Source: JBOGGN01 sp050744165
GTDB taxonomy: Bacteria; Actinomycetota; Acidimicrobiia; Acidimicrobiales; Palsa-688
DNA length: 18,136 bases
Assembly: GCA_050744165.1 (NCBI GenBank)
Contig: JBOGGN010000100.1
Span: forward strand, 1-18,136
Direction: 5' to 3'
The translations under genes and the position numbers were made by a program. The notes beneath the pieces are model-generated. The model made no database searches, was not told the DNA's origin, and was given only the letters and a program-made list of their open reading frames with translations. This document shows, piece after piece, positions 7,558 through 13,609 of this stretch (the stretch's first letter is position 1; each line of letters opens with the position of its first letter).

Positions 7558-8806
7558 ACTCGAACTCGAAGGTGCCGATGCGGACCACATCACCCTGGCG
7601 GGCGCCCGCCCGGGCGAGGGCCCGGTCGACGCCGAGACGGCGCAGGCGGTTCTGGGCATAGGCAAGTGCGGTCCGGTCGCCCAGGTCAGAGAGGGCCACG
7701 GCCCGCAGCGCCGGCCGACCCCGGACCACGAACGCCCCATCGCCGCCCCGCTCCACCAGCACCCCCTCAGGGGTGGGACGGTGCACGATAAAGGTGTCCC
7801 GCTTGGCCGCCGCCGCCTCCTCGGCGCGGGCTCGGACCACCAACTCGGCCAGCGCACCGATGAGGTCGTCGACGCCTTCGCCGGTGATCGCCGAGACCCT
7901 CCGGCCCCCCCATCCGCCCGGCGCCGACGCTGGCGCGGCGTCGGCGTCGGCGTCGGCCTTGGAGCCAACCACCAACCGGGGACGGTCGAGCAGGTCGCGC
8001 TGATAGGCGCCGACCTCGCCCAGCAGGATCTCCTGCTGGCGCTGCGGGCTGAGCACCTCCGTCGAAGCCAGGTCGACCAGCAGGAGGAGCACCCGAGCCC
8101 GCTCGATGTGGCGGAGAAACTGATGGCCAAGCCCCTTGCCCTGACTCGCCCCCTCGATGAGGCCGGGAATGTCGGCCATGACGAACTCCTGCTCCCCATA
8201 CCGCACGACGCCGAGGTGGGGTTCCAGGGTCGTGAACGGGTAGTCGGCGATCTTGGGCTTGGCCGCCGAGACCCGGGAGATGAGCGTTGACTTGCCCGCG
8301 TTGGGCAATCCCACGAGGGCGACGTCGGCCATGAGCTTCAGTTCCAGGTTGAGCCAGCGTTCCTCACCCACTTCACCCTGCTCGGCGAAGCCCGGCGCGC
8401 GCCGCCGGTTGGAGAGGAACCGGGCGTTTCCCCGCCCTCCTTGGCCGCCGGCGGCGGCCAGCCAGCGGTCCCCGGCCTGCACCAGATCGACCAGCAAGTC
8501 GCCCTCAAGGCTGCGGACCATCGTGCCTTCGGGGACGGGCACCTCCAGATCCTGGCCAGCGCGGCCGTGGCGGCCCTTGCCACTGCCATGGGTGCCCGAG
8601 CCGGCCCGGCGGTGGGGATGATCCCGAAACCCGAGCAACGAGGCGGTGTCGGTCGAGGCCACCAGCCAGACGTCGCCGCCCCCACCACCGTCGCCGCCAT
8701 CGGGGCCGCCTTTGGCCACATGCGCCTCCCGCCGGAAGGAGATGGCGCCGGCACCGCCGTCGCCCGCCCTGACATGCAGTTGCGCCTCGTCAACAAAACC
8801 CGACAC
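7541..8806 (-). CDS. obgE: Obg family GTPase (ribosome assembly / stress control)
   Basis: The protein has 421 residues in three domains. The Obg fold (1-158) is glycine-rich: AGDGGAGAISFRREAHVAKG followed by a GGDGGGGGDVW stretch. The G domain (about 160-330) has P-loop GLPNAGKST (166-174), switch I around DYPFTTLEPHLG, DIPG (212-215) and SAITGEG. The C-terminal OCT domain (about 336-418) is typical of Gram-positive Obg. Obg binds the 50S subunit and links its maturation to GTP/ppGpp levels. The G4 base-recognition motif is SKAD (282-285) instead of the usual NKxD. The GTG start at 8806 was chosen because FVDEAQLHVRAGDGG lines up with the family start; no Shine-Dalgarno is obvious. The gene is cut off from rpmA by the DUF2079 genes, one in the opposite direction, so it needs its own promoter in the 91-bp divergent gap. 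It ends overlapping a GTG, coupling it towards proB. Confidence 0.96.
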   Translation of the reverse strand: MSGFVDEAQLHVRAGDGGAGAISFRREAHVAKGGPDGGDGGGGGDVWLVASTDTASLLGFRDHPHRRAGSGTHGSGKGRHGRAGQDLEVPVPEGTMVRSLEGDLLVDLVQAGDRWLAAAGGQGGRGNARFLSNRRRAPGFAEQGEVGEERWLNLELKLMADVALVGLPNAGKSTLISRVSAAKPKIADYPFTTLEPHLGVVRYGEQEFVMADIPGLIEGASQGKGLGHQFLRHIERARVLLLLVDLASTEVLSPQRQQEILLGEVGAYQRDLLDRPRLVVGSKADADADAAPASAPGGWGGRRVSAITGEGVDDLIGALAELVVRARAEEAAAAKRDTFIVHRPTPEGVLVERGGDGAFVVRGRPALRAVALSDLGDRTALAYAQNRLRRLGVDRALARAGARQGDVVRIGTFEFEYEPDR

Positions 8807-8836
8807 GCGACGAGGGTACCGGCGCCGGAAGTCGCC

Positions 8837-8899
8837 TCAGGCGGCTTTGACGCGCTGCCGGTCGGCTAGGACGGCCCGCCGATACGCTTCGGTCCACAT
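8837..8899 (-). CDS. Possible 20-codon leader ORF upstream of obgE
   Basis: The ATG at 8899 opens a frame reading MWTEAYRRAVLADRQRV followed by KAA and TGA at 8837, ending 30 nt before the obgE GTG. Its start shares the CATG tetramer with the plus-strand ATG of the divergent DUF2079 gene at 8898. The residues look protein-like, as in the tail of a helical protein. It may be a leader peptide or the last trace of a displaced gene. No clear ribosome binding site is present. Weakly supported. Confidence 0.25.
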   Translation of the reverse strand: MWTEAYRRAVLADRQRVKAA

Positions 8900-10619
8900 G
8901 CCGAGCCCGCCGTTCGAAGAGCCACGGCCGGTCGCCGCAGGCCATTTCGACGGCGAGTTCGACGAGTTCGACGACGAGCCCTACGACGAGGACGACGAGC
9001 CCTACGACGAGGACGACGAGTTCGACGAGCCCTACGACGAGTTCGACAAGTTCGACGACGAGCCCTACGACGAGGGTGACGAGGGCGAGTACGAGGACGC
9101 CGGCGACTACTCGGCGGCGGGGACGTTCGAGCGGGCGCTTCGCCTGGTCTACGACCGAGGTCCGGAGTCGGTGCTTGTCGGCATGGTGGGCCTGTACTGG
9201 CTGATCTTCGGGTTCCTGGTGTACCGCCAGCAGTCCAACTTCGGCACCTTCGGCTTCGACATCGGGATCCATGACCAGGGCATCTGGTTGGTATCCCGGT
9301 TCAAGACCCCGTTCGACACTGTCCGGGGCCTCGACTATTTCGCCCACCATGTCGACGTCATCTCGCTGGTGTTCGTGCCCTTCTACTGGCTGGGCGCCGG
9401 ACCCCATTTCCTGATCATCGCCCACACCCTGGTGGTGGCCGCGGGGGCCATCCCGTTGTGGCTCTTGGCCCGCGACCGTCTCCAAGATCGGTGGTTCGCT
9501 CTGGTCCCGGCCTTCGCCTACCTCATGTATCCGGCGGTCAACTGGGTCACCTGGTGGGCCTACCACCCCGATTCGCTGTCGATCGCGCCGCTGTTGTTCG
9601 CCTACTGGCTGGCGGTGCGGGGCAAGTGGAAGTGGTTCGCGGTGGCGGCGTTCATCGCCTTGATGTGCAAGGAGGACGACGCCCTGTCGATTCTCATGCT
9701 GGGTCTGGTGGTCGCCTTCTGGTTGCGCCGGGCCAGGACCGACCAGGTCCCCAACGACCGCCGGCAACGGCGCCTGATCGGGCTGGCCACCACCGCTGCC
9801 GGGGCGGCGTGGTACCTGCTGTGCACCCGGGTGATCATCCCGTGGCGCAACCACGGGATGCCGCCGTTCTACAACTCGTTCTTCCCGCTGCTCGGACGGA
9901 CAATCCCTGGGGTCATCTACAACTCCATGCGCCACCCGAGCCGGGTGTGGCACCTGGCCACCCTCGACGACCGCAAGACGTACTACCTGCAGATGGGCGC
10001 CCCGCTGGCGTTCCTGCCGATCTTGGCGCTACCCATCTTCCTGATCGGGGGCCCGCAGTTCGGCGTCGACATCACCGCCCAGGTGGTGCAGGGCGCCACC
10101 ATCAAGAGCCAATACGCCAGCCTGGTGCTGGTCGGCGCCTTCCTAGCCACGGTGGAGGCTCTGGCGTTCATCAAGCGGCACTGGTCTCGGGTGCTGCCGG
10201 TGGCCCTCGGCGTGATCGTGGCTTGCACGATGTGGGGCCAGCTGTCCTGGGGCCTGTCGCCGATCAGCACCCAGTACCACACCGGAATCTGGCTGGCCCA
10301 CAACAGCCTCAGCACCGAGTTGAACACCGCCCTGGGGATAGTCCCCCGCGACGCGGGTGTCAGCGTCACGTACTACCTGACTCCGCACTTTACCCACCGG
10401 GTGTACGTCTTTGAGTTTCCCAATCCCTGGATGAGCGTGAACTACGGCGTCAACAACGCCCGCGGCAACCCAGCCGACGTCCAGTATCTGGTCCTCGACC
10501 GCGCCACACTGGGGCCCTTCGAGCAGACCTTGCTGTTGCAGCTCACGGGGCCCGGCGGGGGCTTCCAGGTCGTCTACAGCCTCAACGGCATCATCGTGGC
10601 CCGCCGGATGTCGGGCTGA
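8898..10619 (+). CDS. DUF2079 polytopic membrane protein with acidic repeat tail
   Basis: From ATG 8898 the protein has 573 residues. Residues 15-70 are a very acidic Asp/Glu/Tyr/Phe-rich tail built from DEPYDE repeats, predicted disordered and cytosolic. Then come about ten hydrophobic segments, starting VLVGMVGLYWLIFGFLVY. The family core is visible: FGFDIGIHDQGIWLVSRFKT, then HHVDVISLVFVPFYWL, a HPDSLSIAPLLFAYWLAV segment and CKEDDALSILMLG. DUF2079 proteins are integral membrane proteins that I would place near GT-C glycosyltransferases; no reaction has been assigned, and the acidic pairs at loop positions would fit that. The upstream open frame antisense to obgE (back to 8646) is rejected as shadow. 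No Shine-Dalgarno is evident. It is transcribed against the core block between rpmA and obgE, which is unusual, and is flanked by an 85-bp obgE repeat, suggesting later insertion. Confidence 0.85.
   Translation: MPSPPFEEPRPVAAGHFDGEFDEFDDEPYDEDDEPYDEDDEFDEPYDEFDKFDDEPYDEGDEGEYEDAGDYSAAGTFERALRLVYDRGPESVLVGMVGLYWLIFGFLVYRQQSNFGTFGFDIGIHDQGIWLVSRFKTPFDTVRGLDYFAHHVDVISLVFVPFYWLGAGPHFLIIAHTLVVAAGAIPLWLLARDRLQDRWFALVPAFAYLMYPAVNWVTWWAYHPDSLSIAPLLFAYWLAVRGKWKWFAVAAFIALMCKEDDALSILMLGLVVAFWLRRARTDQVPNDRRQRRLIGLATTAAGAAWYLLCTRVIIPWRNHGMPPFYNSFFPLLGRTIPGVIYNSMRHPSRVWHLATLDDRKTYYLQMGAPLAFLPILALPIFLIGGPQFGVDITAQVVQGATIKSQYASLVLVGAFLATVEALAFIKRHWSRVLPVALGVIVACTMWGQLSWGLSPISTQYHTGIWLAHNSLSTELNTALGIVPRDAGVSVTYYLTPHFTHRVYVFEFPNPWMSVNYGVNNARGNPADVQYLVLDRATLGPFEQTLLLQLTGPGGGFQVVYSLNGIIVARRMSG
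8973..9074 (+). repeat. In-gene repeats coding for the acidic DEPYDE tail
   Basis: The 18-nt unit GACGAGCCCTACGACGAG occurs four times without change, at 8973, 8994, 9024 and 9057, with GACGAGTTC-type units between. The identical codons point to recent expansion by slippage or recombination. Copy number is likely to differ between strains. Confidence 0.85.
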
Positions 10620-10645
10620 CCCCTCTGAGGGATCGTCATACCGTG

Positions 10646-10730
10646 GTCGAGGCCACCAGCCAGACGTCGCCGCCACCCGCCACCGTCGCCGCCGTCGAGG
10701 CCGACCCTGGCAACATGCGCTTCCCGCCGG
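10646..10730 (-). pseudogene. Stray 85-bp duplicate of the obgE 5' region
   Basis: The segment matches 8652-8735 inside obgE (Obg-fold glycine-rich loop) in the same orientation, at roughly 85-90 percent by eye with one inserted base. Translated it begins RREAHVARVGLDGGDGGG, against RREAHVAKGGPDGGDGGG in ObgE, and then the frame breaks. It has no start or stop of its own. With the obgE copy it brackets the plus-strand DUF2079 gene as direct repeats. Confidence 0.8.
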
Positions 10731-10733
10731 CAC

Positions 10734-11007
10734 CGTGGTCAGTGAGTAGTGGTATTGGACCTCGTGTTGGTAGGGAAGTGCTGGAGTGTGGAAGCGGCTG
10801 AGCAGCCAGATTCCCTGGTCAAAGATCCCATGTCGTAGCCCGGCGACCCGTAGCCCTGATAGATCTGCGTCGTCGGCGGGCTGTACCAGGCGAAATAGGC
10901 CAACATCAGCGCCGTGACCGGGACGTACGGCAACAGCGCCGGCGCGTGTGTTCCCAAGCCGCCCGGGCGTCCTCTTCAGTGGTTTCCACGACGGCGGCCT
11001 TGGTCAC
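10734..11007 (-). pseudogene. Decayed second minus-strand DUF2079 gene
   Basis: The remnant starts at GTG 11007, overlapping the stop of the intact DUF2079 gene (GTGA), and reads VTKAAVVETTEEDARAAW. A frameshift near 10960 moves it to LLPYVPVTALMLAYFAWYSP and IYQGYGSPGYDMG, paralleling LPHLPVVAFM and MYRGYGQPGFDMG of the intact neighbour. A second frameshift gives IFDQGIWLLSRFHTP, and then a large deletion joins ALPYQHEVQYHYSL, which matches GYQHLIQYHYSL far downstream in the intact protein (about residue 350). About 400 codons are lost. It was once the second gene of a tandem DUF2079 pair and now abuts the obgE fragment. Confidence 0.8.
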
Positions 11008-12506
11008 GGTCCGCTGGAGGTTCTCCGCAGAAGCATGACGTTGCCTACTTCACGGACGACGACAAACTGAGAGCTGATCTGTTTGAACACCGGCGCCGTG
11101 CTGGAGTCGAGGTCGACGGGCAGGACGAGATACTGGACCTGGTTGGCGAAAGGCAGGCGTTGCCCCTCCTGGTTGAGCAGCCCCCAATAGGCAGCCCGAA
11201 ATGGCGTCGGCCACTGGTACACCCGCAACCGGTGATCGATGTGGGTGATGTAGGAGTACTGGGCGGAGACCACGGCCTTGGAGGGCAGTGCCGACAGTAC
11301 GGCGTCGATGTTGTGGACCTGGGGATTGGATGGTGTCCAGTGGGGCACCTTGTTCTGCGACAAGGCGGGCAACGAGCCCCACAGGTAGGTGCTCCACATG
11401 CTGAGCAGAACGATGGCGACCACCGCCAACTGGCGCCGACGTATGGTCGTGATCCTCGTCAAGGCGAAGACGGTGCCCACAACGAGAACCGGCACGATCG
11501 CCAGCGAGTAGTGATACTGGATCAGGTGCTGGTACCCGAAGTTGCTCAGCACGTTGGCCCCGAGAACCAGAATGGCGATGGCCGCGATCTCCGGGGCGCG
11601 AACGAAGACTAGGGCACTCGGCACCGTCATCTGCCACAGGTAGAAGGGCCGCCCCTCGCCAAGGAAGTAGTTGACAACCTGGCCTGGCTTGCGCAGGCTC
11701 TCGGTCACAAATCCATGCAGGCCCCCAAAGGGGATCCGGTCTCCGTGGAGCTCGGGTACGCCGAAAAACCCTCTCATCACAAGCTGCGTCGACACCAACG
11801 CCGCGAGCAACGATCCCACGACCAGCTTGATGCCGACGGACGAGTCGCGGCGGTACCAAACCCAGATGCCGAGGGGCAGGATCAAGAGGGCGGCGTCCTC
11901 TTTCACCAACAGGCACAACACGGCGCAGAGGAGCAGCATCCAGGGTCGCCATTTCACGGCCGCATAGACCGCGAAACCAATCAGGGGGACGAGGAAGCAG
12001 TCAGGGTGGAACTGCTCGATATTGCCACCCTGGAGGGCCGGATTCAGAAGGAACGCGCCTGCCAGCAGGGTCGGTGCCTCATACCCGCCGAGCCAGTGAC
12101 GGGCCAGCAGGTAGACCGGAAGGGCACCGAGGGCGAGTACGACCGACTGGAGCACACACAAGGTGACAACGCTTGGATAGATCCAATACAACGGCACAAT
12201 CAGCAAAAGGATCAGCGAGGCGTGGTCACCGAAAAGGTCTCGTCCCATGATCGTCACAAAGGGCGCGTGGAAGCGGCTGAGGAGCCACAGACCCTGGTCA
12301 TACAGCCCCATGTCGAAGCCGGGCTGGCCGTAGCCCCGATACATTTCTATTGTCAGCCGGCTGAAATACACCGCGTACAGGGTCATGAAGGCCACCACGG
12401 GCAAGTGCGGCAACGCCTCCCGCACTCGTCGCCTTAGCTGGTGGCGAGCAACCGGCGGAGCCTGGTGGCCCTCGGCTGCTTCGGCCACGACGACGGCCGT
12501 CGACAT
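11004..12506 (-). CDS. DUF2079 polytopic membrane protein
   Basis: The protein has 500 residues and starts at ATG 12506. A cytosolic N-terminus of about 35 residues with HQLRRRVREALPH precedes the first helix (LPVVAFMTLYAVYF). The family motif GFDMGLYDQGLWLLSRFHAP is followed by GDHASLILLLIVPLYWIYPS, an EQFHPDCFLVPLIGFAVYAA segment and LVKEDAALLILPLG. About ten to eleven membrane helices are expected, then a soluble C-terminal part of about 115 residues (NKVPHWTPSNPQVHN onward). The topology resembles GT-C glycosyltransferases, but the substrate is unknown. It lies 95 bp after rpmA on the same strand, and a TATTCT box lies upstream without a good -35, so it may be read from the ribosomal operon. 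It is homologous to the plus-strand copy at 8898 but clearly diverged, so this is not a recent duplication. Confidence 0.85.
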   Translation of the reverse strand: MSTAVVVAEAAEGHQAPPVARHQLRRRVREALPHLPVVAFMTLYAVYFSRLTIEMYRGYGQPGFDMGLYDQGLWLLSRFHAPFVTIMGRDLFGDHASLILLLIVPLYWIYPSVVTLCVLQSVVLALGALPVYLLARHWLGGYEAPTLLAGAFLLNPALQGGNIEQFHPDCFLVPLIGFAVYAAVKWRPWMLLLCAVLCLLVKEDAALLILPLGIWVWYRRDSSVGIKLVVGSLLAALVSTQLVMRGFFGVPELHGDRIPFGGLHGFVTESLRKPGQVVNYFLGEGRPFYLWQMTVPSALVFVRAPEIAAIAILVLGANVLSNFGYQHLIQYHYSLAIVPVLVVGTVFALTRITTIRRRQLAVVAIVLLSMWSTYLWGSLPALSQNKVPHWTPSNPQVHNIDAVLSALPSKAVVSAQYSYITHIDHRLRVYQWPTPFRAAYWGLLNQEGQRLPFANQVQYLVLPVDLDSSTAPVFKQISSQFVVVREVGNVMLLRRTSSGP

Positions 12507-12582
12507 GCCCGCTAAGAATAGCGCGGCGGGTTCGTCGCTTTCTTAAAGTGCGGGAGACTCTGAACGCGGGCGGATCAGCGGC

Positions 12583-12601
12583 CCCCGGGCACCCGCCGGG
12601 G
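12583..12601 (-). other. GC-rich hairpin directly after rpmA
   Basis: On the minus strand CCCCGG (12601 to 12596) and CCGGGG (12588 to 12583) can form a 6-bp stem with a 7-nt loop just after the rpmA stop. There is no T tract, so it is more likely a weak attenuator or 3'-end stabiliser than a full terminator. Confidence 0.35.
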
Positions 12602-12874
12602 TCAGCCTTGCGCGGACTCCGCGGCGCCGATGACCACGTCCACCATGCGGCGGCCCTTGCGGCTACCGAAACGCACCGTCCCCGGGGTCAGCGCGAACAG
12701 CGTGTCGTCGCCACCGCGCCCGACGTTGTCCCCCGGGTGGAAATGGGTGCCCCGCTGGCGCACGATGATGGCGCCGGCCAGCACCTCAGTGCCGGCGAAC
12801 ACCTTCACCCCAAGCCGCTGAGCCGCCGAGTCACGGCCGTTGCGGGTGGACCCACCACCTTTGGTCTTGGACAT
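12602..12874 (-). CDS. rpmA: 50S ribosomal protein L27
   Basis: The 90-residue protein starts at ATG 12874 with MSKTKGGGSTRNGRDSAAQR, the L27 N-terminus that reaches the peptidyl-transferase centre. It continues with LGVKVFAGTEVLAGAIIVRQ, RGTHFHPGDNVGRGGDDTLF and the basic RFGSRKGRR. There is no cleavable extension of the Firmicutes type. It follows the rplU stop by only 3 nt, so translation is coupled or nearly so. Length and motifs are standard. The start is usually MAHKKGGGS, so Ser-Lys-Thr is a minor variation. Confidence 0.97.
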   Translation of the reverse strand: MSKTKGGGSTRNGRDSAAQRLGVKVFAGTEVLAGAIIVRQRGTHFHPGDNVGRGGDDTLFALTPGTVRFGSRKGRRMVDVVIGAAESAQG

Positions 12875-12877
12875 GAG

Positions 12878-13192
12878 TTACGCCTCGCCTGTGCTGATGC
12901 CGGTGATCTCGATGGTCGTGTAGTGCTGGCGGTGGCCCCAGGCCTTGCGGCCCCGGGTCTTGTGCTTGTACGTGAAGCCGCGAATTTTGGGACCTTTCGC
13001 CTGGCCCAGCACCCGGGCCTTGACCAGGCTGCCACTCGTCCGGGAGCCGGCGAGCACGGTGTCGCCGTCGACGACGAGCACCGGTTCGAAGGAGACCTCA
13101 GCTCCGTCATCCGCGCCCAGCCGCTCGACGGCCACAATCTGGCCCTCTTCGACCCGTTCCTGCTTGCCACCCGTCTTGATCACCGCATACAC
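12878..13192 (-). CDS. rplU: 50S ribosomal protein L21
   Basis: The 104-residue protein starts at GTG 13192 with (M)YAVIKTGGKQERVEEGQIV, the diagnostic L21 opening. It ends with the KGPKIRGFTYKHKTRGRKAW and GHRQHYTTIEITGI signature that binds 23S rRNA. The GTG is favoured because it places Tyr-Ala-Val at the usual position. No strong Shine-Dalgarno is visible. It is the first gene of the rplU-rpmA pair and follows a 417-bp gene-free leader that could carry regulation. Confidence 0.97.
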   Translation of the reverse strand: MYAVIKTGGKQERVEEGQIVAVERLGADDGAEVSFEPVLVVDGDTVLAGSRTSGSLVKARVLGQAKGPKIRGFTYKHKTRGRKAWGHRQHYTTIEITGISTGEA

Positions 13193-13609
13193 AAGTAGGC
13201 CACTCTATCAGGGTGGCGCGCCTCCCCCGCGTCGTGATCCGGGTTGGAGCCGGGCCGTCCGGGGCTGCCCGCCGAGGGCTGGCTCTACGTGGGGCGGTTT
13301 GGTGGGGTACCCCCCCTACTTCTGGCACCTAGGTATAGCTGGCGTGGGGGTGGCGCGGATTTCCGGGGTGGCAGGAATTACCCGCGGTATGGACGGGTTA
13401 TCAATGCCACCCCGCAAAGTCGCCCCACCCGGAGCAGGTTCGGGCGCCACCGCCGGACCCGGCGATGGCTGGGGCGGCTTGGTCGGGGGCAGCCCCGCCA
13501 AGGAGGCTGGTGACAACCGCCCTCGGTGGCAGGCCGAGGATCGTCTGGGCCGCCCAGCAAAAGTCGATCGTATCGATTCGCCCAGGGCCGGGCGCCGCCC
13601 AGCTCGGGA
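13193..13609 (-). other. Gene-free leader between rne and rplU
   Basis: No credible gene was found in this 417-bp stretch. Near the rne stop, GCTGGGC/GCCCGGC can form a hairpin with a GGC loop, and TCGAT-ACG-ATCGA is followed by CTTTT. Both are weak terminator candidates for rne. Further on lies the long hairpin at 13364-13414, then a C/G-rich stretch with a perfect GGGGTACCCC (13304-13313). The region most likely holds the end of the rne transcript and the promoter and leader of rplU-rpmA. Confidence 0.5.
13364..13414 (-). promoter_or_regulatory. Long hairpin with embedded promoter-like boxes upstream of rplU
   Basis: The arms CGGGGTGGCA (13364-13373) and TGCCACCCCG (13405-13414) pair perfectly over 10 bp. 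The 31-nt loop contains a second inner pairing (ACCCG with CGGGT). On the minus strand the loop also reads TTGATA (13404 to 13399), 16 nt, then GGTAAT (13382 to 13377), which resemble -35 and -10 boxes. If used, transcription would start near 13370, giving a leader of about 175 nt before rplU. It could equally be an RNA structure in a longer transcript. Confidence 0.35.

Noticed and set aside
7492..8199. N-terminal extension of proB to 8199
   Set aside because: The upstream part is antisense-free but lies wholly inside obgE in another frame and resembles no kinase. GTG 7491 gives the family length.
8646..8897. Upstream extension of the plus-strand DUF2079 gene
   Set aside because: It is antisense to obgE, and the residues (SPPPPPSPPSGPP) are the mirror of the Obg glycine loops.
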